Shown here: positions 37,201 through 43,509 of the stretch, piece by piece
Layout: each line of letters starts with the position of its first letter
Numbering within the stretch: the stretch's first letter is position 1
NCBI RefSeq assembly: GCF_040958095.1
Contig: NC_091152.1
Span: 18,136,796-18,200,795, forward strand
DNA length: 64,000 nt
Direction of reading: 5' to 3'
Source of the DNA: Procambarus clarkii
Lineage: Eukaryota; Arthropoda; Malacostraca; Decapoda; Cambaridae
Notes under the pieces: model-generated
The model's input: only the letters and a program-made list of their open reading frames with translations
What the model was told of the DNA's origin: nothing
The model's database searches: none
Position numbers and translations under genes: made by a program

Positions 37201-40200
37201 ACCACACAACACCTTGCCTAAGCTCAGACCCAGACCTCACCATACAACACCTTGCCTATGCTCAGACCCAGACCTCACCACACAACACCTTGCCTAAGCT
37301 CAGACCCAGACCTCACCATACAGAACCTTGCCTACGCTCAGACCCAGACCTCACCATACAGAACCTTGCCTACGCTCAGACCCAGACCTCACCATACAGC
37401 ACCTTGCCTACACTCAGACCCAGACCTCACCATACAGCACCTTGCCTACGCTCAGACCCAGCCCTCACCATACAGCACCTTGCCTACGCTCAGACCCAGC
37501 CCTCACCATACAGAACCTTGCCTACGCTCAGACCCAGACCTCACCACACAACACCTTGCCTACGCTCAGACCCAGACCTCACCACACAACACCTTGCCTA
37601 CGCTCAGACCCAGACCTCATCATACAACACCTTGCCTACGCTCAGACCCAGACCTCACCATACAACACCTTGCCTACGCTCAGACCCAGACCTCACCATA
37701 CAGCACCTTGCCTACGCTCAGACCCAGCCCTCACCATACAGAACCTTGCCTACGCTCAGACCCAGACCTCACCATACAGCACCTTGCCTACGCTCAGACC
37801 CAGACCTCACCATACAACACCTTGCCTACGCTCAGACCCAGACCTCACCATACAACACCTTGCCTACGCTCAGACCCAGACCTCACCATACAACACCTTG
37901 CCTACGCTCAGACCCAGACCTCACCATACAGCACCTTGCCTACGCTCAGACCCAGACCTCACCATACAACACCTTGCCTACGCTCAGACCCAGACCTCAC
38001 CACACAAGACCTTGCCTACGCTCAGACCCAGACCTCACCACACAACACCTTGCCTACGCTCAGACCCAGACCTCACCACACAACACCTTGCCTACGCTCA
38101 GACCCAGACCTCACCATACAGCACCTTGCCTACGCTCAGACCCAGACCTCACCACACAACACCTTGCCTACGCTCAGACCCAGACCTCACCACACAACAC
38201 CTTGCCTACGCTCAGACCCAGACCTCACCATACAACACCTTGCCTACGCTCAGACCCAGACCTCACCACACAACACCTTGCCTACGCTCAGACCCAGACC
38301 TCACCACACAACACCTTGCCTACGCTCAGACCCAGACCTCACCACACAACACCTTGCCTACGCTCAGACCCAGACCTCACCACACAACACCTTGCCTACG
38401 CTCAGACCCAGACCTCACCACACAAGACCTTGCCTACGCTCAGACCCAGACCTCACCACACAACACCTTGCCTACGCTCAGACCCAGACCTCACCACACA
38501 ACACCTTGCCTACGCTCAGACCCAGACCTCACCATACAGCACCTTGCCTACGCTCAGACCCAGACCTCACCACACAACACCTTGCCTACGCTCAGACCCA
38601 GACCTCACCACACAACACCTTGCCTACGCTCAGACCCAGACCTCACCATACAACACCTTGCCTACGCTCAGACCCAGACCTCACCACACAACACCTTGCC
38701 TACGCTCAGACCCAGACCTCACCACACAACACCTTGCCTACGCTCAGACCCAGACCTCACCACACAACACCTTGCCTACGCTCAGACCCAGACCTCACCA
38801 CACAACACCTTGCCTACGCTCAGACCCAGACCTCACCACACAACACCTTGCCTACGCTCAGACCCAGACCTCACCACACAACACCTTGCCTACGCTCAGA
38901 CCCAGACCTCACCATACAGCACCTTGCCTACGCTCAGACCCAGACCTCACCACACAACACCTTGCCTACGCTCAGACCCAGACCTCACCACACAACACCT
39001 TGCCTACGCTCAGACCCAGACCTCACCACACAACACCTTGCCTACGCTCAGACCCAGACCTCACCACACAACACCTTGCCTACGCTCAGACCCAGACCTC
39101 ACCACACAACACCTTGCCTACGCTCAGACCCAGACCTCACCACACAACACCTTGCCTACGCTCAGACCCAGCCCTCACCATACAGCACCTTGCCTACACT
39201 CAGACCCAGACCTCACCATACAACACCTTGCCTACGCTCAGACCCAGACCTCACCATACAACACCTTGCCTACGCTCAGACCCAGACCTCACCACACAAC
39301 ACCTTGCCTACGCTCAGACCCAGCCCTCACCATACAGCACCTTGCCTACACTCAGACCCAGACCTCACCACACAACACCTTGCCTACGCTCAGACCCAGA
39401 CCTCACCATACAACACCTTGCCTACGCTCAGACCCAGACCTCACCACACAACACCTTGCCTACGCTCAGACCCAGACCTCACCATACAACACCTTGCCTA
39501 CGCTCAGACCCAGACCTCACCACACAACACCTTGCCTACGCTCAGACCCAGACCTCACCACGCAACACCAGATACCGACAACCTATACAGAGTTTCTACT
39601 CTGTAGAGGTTCAATCTCTACTCCCGCCCACTGCCTTACCCAGTGTTGGCATCCATCACCATTACTCCCATATTTCATGACCTGTGTTTGATTACTTCAC
39701 CATACCCCCCCTCCCCACCCCTCACACACACCTTTCATGTGTATATTTAAGATAAACTTTTACCTTGTATATTCATTCTTTACGTGAAGATGTTGCAGAG
39801 TGGAACGAAACATTGTTAAAGATATATATATATATAAAATGTGTGACTATTTTCCTGTACTTTTATTAATAAAAATAACGTATGTATTTTTATTTAATTA
39901 TGTAGACTGGTGACCGAGGGTAATCAAGGTATTTTAGCAGTAAGTTGTCTGGTGCGTCAACGGTCCAGAGCACCAATATTCACATGTACCAAGTGACCGC
40001 AAGAAACATTACTAACAAAAACTTTTCATAGACAACAAAGGTGTAGCTCATATTGAAATAAAGTTGTTGTGTGCGTGTTTCAGACTAGGAGTGCAGGTGG
40101 TGCTATTGGTCCGGGACCCGCGCGGGACCATGCAGTCCCGCGCCCACCGCAACTGGTGTCCCGGTAACGCTGACTGTGACGACCCTGCCAGGCTCTGTGA

Positions 40201-43197
40201 CGACCTCGTCAACGACTACAACACTGCCCGCATCTTTACCAGAAAGTTTCCACATTCATTCAGGTGGGTTAAAGTCTTAGTGAACTTGGAGGGATGTATT
40301 TGTACTGCTAGTGCTGCCAAGACCTCCGTTCTTGCCCTCTCTCTTTTTTGACCTGGGGAAAGTAATGTGACACGTCCGGAAAATATTATATTTTATCCCC
40401 ACTACGTTCTTTTCGCCGTGGTCGTTCCAGCCTTGCCCCCCCCCCATGGTCGTTCCAGCCTTGCCCCCCATGGTCGTTCCAGCCTTGCCCCCCCCCATGG
40501 TCGTTCCAGCCTTGCCCCCCATGGTCGTTCCAGCCTTGCCCCCCCATGGTCGTTCCAGCCTTGCCCCCCCATGGTCGTTCCAGCCTTGACCCCCATGGTC
40601 GTTCCAACCTTGACCCCATGGTCGTTCCAACCTTGACCCCCCCATGGTCGTTCCAACCTTGCCCCCCCATGGTCGTTCCAACCTTGACCCCCCCCATGGT
40701 CGTTCCAACCCTGCCCCCCATGGTCGTTCCAACCTTGCCCCCCCATGGTCGTTCCAACCTTGCCCCCCCATGGTCGTTCCAACCTTGCCCCCCCATGGTC
40801 GTTCCAACCTTGCCCCCCCATGGTCGTTCCAACCTTGCCCCCCCCATGGTCGTTCCAGCCTTGCCCCCCCATGGTCGTTCCAACCTTGCCCCCCCATGGT
40901 CGTTCCAACCTTGCCCCCATGGTCGTTCCAGCCTTGCCCTTATGGTTGTTACAACATTGTTCCCCCCATGGTTGGAACGACCCATGGAACCGCCTACCCG
41001 TCGAGGCCGGTAATGCCAAAACCCTGTTAACCTTTTAAGTACAGATGGAAAAGATCACGGCAAATGGGGGGGGGGGAACCTTCGACAAGCCGCCGGCTTC
41101 CTGTCCTCGTCGAGGCCACTAGTGTTAGTGGGTCTCAGGTAAACTCGGGGCACCTGGTCCCTTGGCCGTCATCCTCTCACTGGAGTACACGGTGGGAAAC
41201 ACCTTTGGCTCAGGTCAAATGTTGACCGTTCATGATTAACTCTTATAGGCACTTACTGGACCGCCGCCCTGCTCCTTATGGGCCCGCTTAGTCGTGCCCC
41301 TTGTGGACTGTCTCGGTGTTTAGGGCACTAATATCTGGGTATGTCCTACCCCCGGGGGCATGTCCCCCGGGGGCATGTCCCCCGGGGGCATGTCCCCCGA
41401 GGGCATGTCCCCCGAGGGCATGTTCCCCGGGGGCATGTTCCCCGGGGGCATGTTCCCCGGGGGCATGTCCCCAGAGGGCATGTCCCCCGAGAGCATGTCC
41501 CCCGAGGGCATGTTCCCCGAGGGCATGTTCCCCGAGGGCATGTTCCCCGGGGGCATGTTCCCCGAGGGCATGTTCCCCGGGGGCATGTTCCCCGGGGGCA
41601 TGTCCCCCGAGGGCATGTCCCCCGAGGGCATGTCCCCCGAGGGCATGTCCCCCGAGGGCATGTTCCCCGAGGGCATGTCCCCCGAGGGCATGTCCCCCGA
41701 GGGCATGTCCCCCGAGGGCATGTCCCCCGAGGGCATGTTCCCCGAGGGCATGTTCCCCGAGGGCATGTTCCCCGAGGGCATGTCCCCCGAGGGCATGTCC
41801 CCCCTCGATGGCATCCTTGACGAATCCGAGAGCTTTCATACTGCTCGCCTTGTGTGCTTTTTCTCATATTGGCATTTTAAGTGATATTTAACGCCTTATG
41901 AATATCCAGCGCCTCAAGGTCCTGGTTTGGTGCCGGGAAGATTTAGCCACCCAAGAGGTGGCACGGGCATGAATAGCCCGTGATAGATTCTTTGGAGTGA
42001 ATGATGTGATCTTTGGCCGTGAAAAACTGTGTGCCGAGCTCGCATATAAACCATCAGTCCTTACTATGTGGCTGCTGTTGCAGTGGAGGAGACTGCATGA
42101 CAGTATTTATGAGGGTGTCCAGCTGCTGGACCCGGGAGACATCTCCCGTCACGCAGGGTGCAGTCGCACCTCCACAGATCTCCAGTATCAGCTCTTGATA
42201 CTGGTAATGGCTTAAAAGGGCCACCACTTACGGGCTATTCATGCCCGTGCCACCTTTTGGGTGGCTTAATCTTCATCAATCAATCATCAATGCTGGACCC
42301 TACCCTCTAGAGCAGTGTCGCCGCACTAGGCGGGAACTCGTTCACAGCCAAGATCGAGGCGCCATCTTGGCCAGCTCTTCCTTCCTGCCGGCTCCTTACA
42401 ACCAAATGTTCACTGATATTGTCTCTCTTGCACTTGTCCCTTATAACTCTAAATATTAGTTGGGCCTGTAGGGGAACGGCCTGAATTAGACGGCAATAAT
42501 AACAATGGTGTTATTGATAGTAATAACGTGATGGGTCAGTGTAGACAACCATGTGCAGTGTGGTGATGGGTCAGTGTAGACAACCATGTACAGTGTGGTG
42601 ATGGGTCAGTGTAGACAACCATGTACAGTGTAGTGATGGGTCAGTGTAGACAACCATGTACAGTGTGGTGATGGGTCAGTGTAGACAACCATGTACAGTG
42701 TGGTGATGGGTCAGTGTAGACAACCATGTACAGTGTGGTGATGGGTCAGTGTAGACAACCATGTACAGTGTGGTGATGGGTCAGTGTAGACAACCATGTA
42801 CAGTGTGGTGATGGGTCAGTGTAGACAACCATGTACAGTGTGGTGATGTACTTTCTCTCCTTGCAGAGTCATCCGGTACGAGGACTTCTCCTTCCACGCT
42901 CACAACATGACTAAAGACCTGTTCGATTTCTTCCACCTCGACTACCATCCTCGAGTGCAAACATTTTTAGATACGCACACTACAAAAAAAGTTGGCGGAG
43001 TGTCAAGTACTTTCCGTAACTCTAAGACGGCTCCGGTCCACTGGCAGCAGGACCTAACGTGGCAGGAAGTTGTGGACATCCAGAAAGTTTGCGACAAAGC
43101 TCTCAAACTCTGGGGCTATAGAATGGCAAGATATGAAAAACACCTTCGATCATTTAATCCAGTAGGAAAGTTAAGAAAAGGATTAATGTTATTGTAA
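10137..43197 (+). CDS. carbohydrate sulfotransferase (Golgi, PAPS-dependent), eight exons
   Basis: Eight plus-strand exons join in frame: 10137-10290, 13643-13847, 23031-23397, 23871-23959, 32548-32694, 35940-36138, 40084-40263 and 42867-43197. All have AG acceptors and GT donors, with phases 0,1,2,1,1,2,2 at the seven junctions. The joined product is about 557 residues. It has an N-terminal hydrophobic anchor, a repeat stem, an acidic segment, the 5'-phosphosulfate loop TTWRSGSTF (exon 4) and the 3'-phosphate motif [15 protein letters not shown] (exon 7). These are hallmarks of the galactose/GlcNAc/GalNAc 6-O-sulfotransferases (CHST1-7 group), type II Golgi proteins that transfer sulfate from PAPS to glycans. 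Asn-X-Thr sites occur in exons 5, 6 and 8. The first exon begins mid-codon, so the true start lies in an upstream exon I could not place. Substrate is not predictable. Confidence 0.92.
10620..12680. other. intron 1, non-repetitive part
   Basis: AT-rich, with no supportable gene. It contains a G-rich tract at 10645-10668 and four contiguous CCTAA pentamers near 11360-11382 (TTAGG on the minus strand). Confidence 0.5.
12681..13434. repeat. 30/34-bp minisatellite in intron 1, ~25 copies
   Basis: Units of GTGACTGTGGTCACCGTTGT followed by GTTGGGAGGG, with an optional extra AGGG. Each unit carries the inverted repeat GTGAC-TGTG-GTCAC. It ends about 210 bases before exon 2. Confidence 0.97.
13643..13847 (+). 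CDS. sulfotransferase exon: minisatellite-encoded stem
   Basis: Acceptor GATGCCCTGCAG, donor ACTCAAG/GTAGGT. The exon is almost entirely five tandem 36-bp copies, in frame, encoding the 12-residue unit [12 protein letters not shown] or [12 protein letters not shown]. It enters in phase 0 and leaves in phase 1, matching its neighbours exactly. It would form the stem between anchor and catalytic domain. Thr/Ser in each unit could be O-glycosylated (inference). Confidence 0.78.
13651..13832. repeat. 36-bp in-exon minisatellite, 5 copies
   Basis: Five direct copies of ACCTCCCAGGACACAGCTGG followed by GAGAGGCRGGGTCGTC. They differ only at one A/G position and in the last copy (GTCGAC). Copy length is a multiple of three. 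Confidence 0.97.
14305..14485 (+). repeat. hairpin-rich dispersed repeat (SINE-like), copy 1
   Basis: Begins GATTGATTGGTTGATGAAGA and contains four small hairpins in a row: GCCACC-CAAGA-GGTGGC, ACGGGC-ATGAATA-GCCCGT, CCAGTATCA-CAAGA-TGATACTGG, and GGGAGA-TG-TCTCCC. The same sequence recurs on the minus strand at 42105-42290 and in part at 28436-28480 and 41936-41985. Confidence 0.8.
14550..17110 (-). pseudogene. CR1/L2-like LINE RT fragment interrupted by a minisatellite
   Basis: On the minus strand, 17110-16980 encodes an RT segment with [19 protein letters not shown]. 16920-16815 continues with [20 protein letters not shown] and an [13 protein letters not shown] segment. 14758-14650 encodes [20 protein letters not shown] and an [14 protein letters not shown] segment. 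In the related copy at 44439-45413 these segments are nearly adjacent. Here they are separated by the 2-kb 22-bp array. Frameshifts separate the blocks, so it is a pseudogene. Confidence 0.8.
14759..16814. repeat. 22-bp minisatellite, ~93 copies, with higher-order duplication
   Basis: Unit GTAGCTGCCTTCCCTGTATG plus GT. The base before GTATGG is T, A or C. A rare TATGATG variant at 14861 recurs at 15675, exactly 37 units later. The first GCGTAG transition at 15481 recurs at 16053, 26 units later. The order of T/A variants around both is the same, so an ~800-bp block was duplicated and the second copy lost 11 units. The right third is almost uniform C-type. 22 is not a multiple of 3, so three units give a 66-bp coding-like period, and frames are open only for lack of stops. 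Confidence 0.97.
17148..17645. repeat. ~20-30-bp C-rich tandem repeat, ~18 copies
   Basis: Irregular units of CTGCTCCACCCATA followed by AACTCACCCCCC, GAATCCCCC or CAATTCTCCCC. Run lengths of C vary. Confidence 0.9.
17885..18600 (-). mobile_element. 3' region of a LINE-type element
   Basis: A-rich, low-complexity on the plus strand. It includes two related ~100-bp blocks, each containing GCCGACAACAAAAACA-like sequence after CGGCCTAAAGA or CGGCCTGAAGG (near 18040 and 18330). It also includes a CACGC microsatellite at 18525-18545 and an ATTTATATACAAGAAGGTAC end near 17890 resembling the tail of the element at 29640-29705. I read it as the 3' part of the element whose ORF1 lies at 18611-20600. 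Confidence 0.5.
18611..20600 (-). pseudogene. LINE ORF1 (gag-like, RRM plus CCHC zinc knuckle), frameshifted
   Basis: Minus-strand coding blocks in order: [20 protein letters not shown] near 20550-20490, then a SINE insertion. Next come an RNA-recognition-like block with [20 protein letters not shown] at about 20070-20020 and a CCHC knuckle [14 protein letters not shown] near 19835-19795. A Pro/Ser-rich tail follows, ending near [13 protein letters not shown] (18610). The RRM-knuckle order is typical of ORF1 of non-LTR retrotransposons, a nucleic-acid chaperone in RNPs. Frame changes near 19870 and 19400 and the SINE break it. No ORF2 is attached. Confidence 0.75.
20198..20433 (+). mobile_element. 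tRNA-derived SINE inserted in LINE ORF1
   Basis: The head is tRNA-like: GAGCCGGTCGGCCGAGCGAA, an anticodon-arm-like CTGGACTTGTGATCCTG and a B box GGGTTCGATCCC, with CCGGT/CCGGC closing. The body includes TTACCTAGCAGTAAAATAGG and the tail is CCCCGAAATCATCTCAAGAT. The flanks share AACCA (20193-20197 and 20434-20438). On the minus strand the LINE ORF1 frame is readable on both sides. Confidence 0.9.
20690..21117 (-). mobile_element. LINE 3' untranslated tail, 5'-truncated
   Basis: Reading the minus strand, the sequence parallels 29175-29640 on the plus strand. It ends with ACCTGCCCGAAACGCTGCGC followed by GTACTAGTGGCTTTACAAG. No coding part remains. Confidence 0.75.
21120..22000 (-). pseudogene. 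L2-like LINE RT, C-terminal part with damaged active site
   Basis: A 191-codon minus-strand frame (21893-21318) has [50 protein letters not shown] and the thumb region [20 protein letters not shown]. Further 3' at 21300-21180 is the conserved LP-x-N-V-L-E-V-type end. Upstream at 22000-21930 another frame encodes PQGSVLGP. The catalytic box reads CKFADTKIG instead of FADDTK: one Asp codon is missing. Together with the frame break at 21900 this copy is dead. Confidence 0.85.
22008..22059. repeat. 22-bp perfect inverted repeat (hairpin)
   Basis: TTGTTTTTGAATGACGCAAA plus AG, an 8-base loop, then its exact reverse complement. It sits at the junction between two LINE fragments. Confidence 0.95.
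22060..22680 (-). pseudogene. LINE RT C-terminal fragment
   Basis: The minus strand at 22300-22120 encodes [20 protein letters not shown], then [20 protein letters not shown], nearly identical to the plus-strand frame at 28960-29100. Upstream sequence is degraded. Confidence 0.75.
22685..22850 (-). mobile_element. tRNA-derived SINE (second family)
   Basis: On the minus strand: GGACGGTAGAGCGACTGTCT as an A-box arm, then GGCGTTCAATCCCCGACC as a B-box arm, then CCAAGTGGTTGGGTATCATT and a GGGATGGGA-type body (reverse). The same family occurs at 51885-52180. Confidence 0.75.
23031..23397 (+). CDS. sulfotransferase exon: acidic linker
   Basis: Acceptor TATTGAGTAG, donor AAGGCCAA/GTATGT. The exon is in phase 1 and completes the Gly/Ala codon of exon 2. 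It encodes a Pro/His/Gly-rich part with a repeated [20 protein letters not shown], then an acidic run ([14 protein letters not shown]) and a helical, charged segment ending near HPHLKAK. The upstream polypyrimidine tract is weak, so the acceptor is the least certain element. The phase fit on both sides supports it. Confidence 0.8.
23635..23710. repeat. AC/C-rich low-complexity tract
   Basis: A run of (CA)n followed by C-rich sequence within intron 3. Confidence 0.8.
23871..23959 (+). CDS. sulfotransferase exon: 5'-phosphosulfate-binding loop
   Basis: Acceptor GTGTGTGTGTGCAG, donor TTCATTG/GTAAGT. It encodes [20 protein letters not shown] followed by [10 protein letters not shown]. Arg-Ser-Gly-Ser-Thr-Phe is the PAPS 5'-phosphosulfate loop of carbohydrate sulfotransferases. 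Phase 2 in, phase 1 out. Confidence 0.95.
24085..24402 (-). mobile_element. probable LINE 3' untranslated region
   Basis: Contains two related segments (CACCCCATACCCATCTTGTG near 24108 and CCGCCCCCCATCCAGTGGGC near 24350). It lies directly downstream, on the minus strand, of the LINE C-terminal frame at 24403-24720. Confidence 0.5.
24403..24720 (-). pseudogene. LINE C-terminal zinc-binding domain fragment
   Basis: Minus-strand frame with [15 protein letters not shown], then [20 protein letters not shown]. The C-x2-C ... H-x5-C pattern after an ARLRLG motif is the region following RNase H in jockey/I-type LINE ORF2. The rest of the element is absent. Confidence 0.75.
24721..25736. other. unassigned intron 4 sequence
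   Basis: No supportable gene. A G-run lies at 25015-25029. Confidence 0.4.
25737..25930 (+). pseudogene. CR1/L2-like LINE 3' end, 5'-truncated
   Basis: Plus-strand sequence matches the reverse of 43500-43720: [24 protein letters not shown] coding with changes. Then CCAAAGAGCCGAAGCTCAAC and a tail of near-repeats (GTGAATACAACCATGTGAGT, then ACAACTAGGTGA), the short 3' tail repeat of this family. Confidence 0.75.
25935..26013 (-). mobile_element. tRNA-derived SINE fragment
   Basis: Minus strand: GTCTGGGATGCTCCCGGACG, then CAGGTTCGAATCCTCGTCAC (B box GGTTCGAATCC), then GGCCCTTGTGGATTTGTT. The A-box half is not evident. Confidence 0.65.
26380..27546. repeat. 32-bp minisatellite in intron 4, ~35 copies
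   Basis: Unit CTCTACAGGTGCCTGTGGCC followed by CTGGTGGTGGAC. Longer variants insert GGCTGGT. Point variants include GCCCGTGG and CTGCTGG. Open frames here are repeat artefacts. Confidence 0.97.
27547..28935. other. unassigned intron 4 sequence
   Basis: No gene I can support. A partial copy of the hairpin-rich repeat (GATTGATTGATTGATGAAGA and GCCACCCAAGAGGTGG) lies at 28436-28480. Confidence 0.4.
28938..29700 (+). pseudogene. LINE RT C-terminus and 3' tail
   Basis: The frame at 28938-29201 encodes [35 protein letters not shown] and [12 protein letters not shown], the C-terminal end of a non-LTR ORF2. It is followed by an AT-rich 3' UTR, the ACCTGCCCGAAACGCTGCGC block (29592) and an (AAAT)n tail at 29688-29705. 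5'-truncated. Confidence 0.8.
29918..30070 (+). mobile_element. tRNA-derived SINE (third family)
   Basis: TGGTAGTTCAGTGGGTACG (A box), GGTTCGTTCCCCGG (B box), followed by CACTTAGCAGTATATAGCTA and TGTCCTGGGGAGGGTCAGTA. It resembles the copy at 52490-52690. Confidence 0.7.
30261..31487. repeat. 38-bp minisatellite in intron 4, ~30 copies
   Basis: Unit GCCTCTCTAGCAGCGTGGTG followed by AGTCTCTGGCAGCTTGGT. It has an 11-base optional insert (GCCTCTCAGGT), GCG/GTG variants, and two GCGCCTC variants. Confidence 0.97.
31488..32017. other. unassigned intron 4 sequence
   Basis: No supportable gene or repeat. Confidence 0.4.
32018..32293. repeat. ~38-bp minisatellite in intron 4, ~8 copies
   Basis: Units of CCTGGTGTGGGGACTGTCCT with GGTGCACCACACTGGTCCTG. 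The centre has shortened copies with only the GTGCACCACACTGGTCCTG part. Confidence 0.93.
32548..32694 (+). CDS. sulfotransferase exon after the PAPS loop
   Basis: Acceptor GATGCCCCGCAG, donor ACCAACATGG/GTGAGT. It encodes [20 protein letters not shown], then a helical segment ending in CNYTNMG. A His-Pro-x-x-Phe-Tyr-x-Tyr-Glu-Pro segment follows the PAPS loop in CHST enzymes. One NYT glycosylation sequon. Phases 1 in, 1 out. Confidence 0.95.
32791..34006. repeat. ~33-bp G-tract minisatellite, ~37 copies
   Basis: Units of CTGGTCCCCCTCTCCTGAGG followed by ACGGGG and a G run of about 4-16 bases. Every unit has a long G run and a C5 run. It starts about 100 bases after an exon. Frames here are artefacts. 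Confidence 0.97.
34018..35669. repeat. 33-bp AT-rich minisatellite, ~50 copies
   Basis: Unit GTTCATTATACTGTATGGTG followed by ACCATTAATRTTA, with short variants lacking GTTA and variants TGTTGACC and TGATCATT. Both strands are open by chance (11-residue periodic frames). Confidence 0.97.
35670..35905. repeat. cluster of inverted ~30-bp repeats
   Basis: About eight copies of TGAACTGTCCTTGGTGTTCA with TATAA-type spacers. The first and the last two are in reverse orientation relative to the middle five. Adjacent opposed copies make long near-perfect hairpins (for example centred near 35699 and 35847). It ends 34 bases before exon 6. Confidence 0.95.
35940..36138 (+). CDS. sulfotransferase exon: central catalytic segment
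   Basis: Acceptor CCACTTGCAG, donor GACGACAA/GTAAGG. It encodes [20 protein letters not shown], a Cys-containing CKAFPDLCW part and [20 protein letters not shown]. The K-T-x-R-x-R-L segment precedes the 3'-phosphate site in CHST enzymes. It contains an NLT sequon. Phases 1 in, 2 out. Confidence 0.93.
36373..36648. repeat. ~58-bp minisatellite in intron 6, 5 copies
   Basis: Units of GCAGGTGTGTGGGGGGGGCA followed by GTGAGGGGAACACATGGACA and GTGTAAGACACCACAA. It abuts a minus-strand LINE fragment. Confidence 0.93.
36649..36880 (-). pseudogene. CR1-like LINE RT fragment
   Basis: Minus-strand frame with [20 protein letters not shown], then PQESIFGS in place of the usual PQGSVLGP. A short remnant. 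Confidence 0.7.
37098..39569. repeat. 38-bp minisatellite in intron 6, ~65 copies
   Basis: Unit CTTGCCTACGCTCAGACCCA followed by GACCTCACCACACAACAC. Variants are CATACAACAC, CATACAGCAC, CATACAGAAC and CCCTCACC. Three frames stay open for ~800 codons because the unit lacks stops (38 is not a multiple of 3). I treat these as non-coding. Confidence 0.97.
39570..40083. other. unassigned intron 6 sequence
   Basis: No supportable gene. A short (TA)n lies at 39822-39835. Confidence 0.5.
40084..40263 (+). CDS. sulfotransferase exon: 3'-phosphate-binding site
   Basis: Acceptor GTGCGTGTTTCAG, donor CATTCAG/GTGGGT. It encodes [20 protein letters not shown], then a Cys-rich loop [14 protein letters not shown]-x-x-x-x-S-R is the PAPS 3'-phosphate-binding signature. 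Phases 2 in, 2 out. Confidence 0.96.
40418..40980. repeat. ~24-bp minisatellite in intron 7, ~23 copies
   Basis: Units of CCATGGTCGTTCCAACCTTG plus a C run of 4-8 bases. G/A variants (CCAGCC or CCAACC) are clustered, with GCC at both ends and AAC in the middle. Confidence 0.95.
41350..41803. repeat. 15-bp minisatellite in intron 7, ~30 copies
   Basis: Unit GGGCATGTCCCCCGA, with G/A and C/T variants. 15 is a multiple of 3 and the unit lacks stops, so all six frames are open. There is no sign of coding. Confidence 0.96.
41936..41985 (+). repeat. hairpin-rich dispersed repeat, partial copy
   Basis: GCCACCCAAGAGGTGGCACG followed by GGCATGAATAGCCCGTGATA, the first two hairpins of the family, in the orientation opposite to the nearby copy at 42105-42290. 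Confidence 0.75.
42105..42290 (-). repeat. hairpin-rich dispersed repeat, copy 2
   Basis: Reverse complement of the copy at 14305-14485: ACCCGGGAGACATCTCCCGT, then CCAGTATCAGCTCTTGATAC, then GGGCTATTCATGCCCGTGCC and CTTAATCTTCATCAATCAAT. All hairpins are retained. Confidence 0.8.
42529..42848. repeat. 33-bp minisatellite in intron 7, ~10 copies
   Basis: Unit GTGGTGATGGGTCAGTGTAG followed by ACAACCATGTACA, nearly invariant. It ends 18 bases before exon 8, so it occupies the intron's branch-point region. Confidence 0.97.
42867..43197 (+). CDS. sulfotransferase last exon
   Basis: Acceptor TCTCTCCTTGCAG, stop TAA at 43195-43197. It encodes [20 protein letters not shown], then a Thr-rich and basic part, [18 protein letters not shown] and [18 protein letters not shown] near the start and C-x(n)-GY near the end are CHST C-terminal hallmarks. 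NMT sequon. The TA microsatellite follows the stop at 43198-43220. Confidence 0.96.
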
Positions 43198-43509
43198 ATA
43201 TATATATATATATATATATAGTGAGAGAGAATTTGAAAAATAGATCCATTACAAATTATGGTGAAGTTGAAACGTGAAGGTTGAACACTGAATAACACAG
43301 TCTACAGTGGCTACATCATTGGCTGTAATTTACTGACGCTTGTTTAAACTGTTGTTTCATTGGTCCTTCATGTTTATAAGTCAGCTTAAGAGACCTGTGC
43401 TTAGTTCTGTACAATTTGTATAGTAACCGATAAGTGACTAGTGTACATATTGTCATTATTTTGCACAGTATTGTGCCTACAAGTGCTGTGTGTGTGTGTG
43501 TGTGTGTAC

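Noticed and set aside
37176..39691. Three plus-strand frames of about 800 codons
   Set aside because: 38-bp array with no stops. The three frames give the same cyclic peptide, and the region is an intron of the sulfotransferase.
41288..41891. Six simultaneous open frames including a collagen-like Gly-x-x pattern
   Set aside because: A 15-bp unit without stops keeps every frame open. It lies in intron 7.
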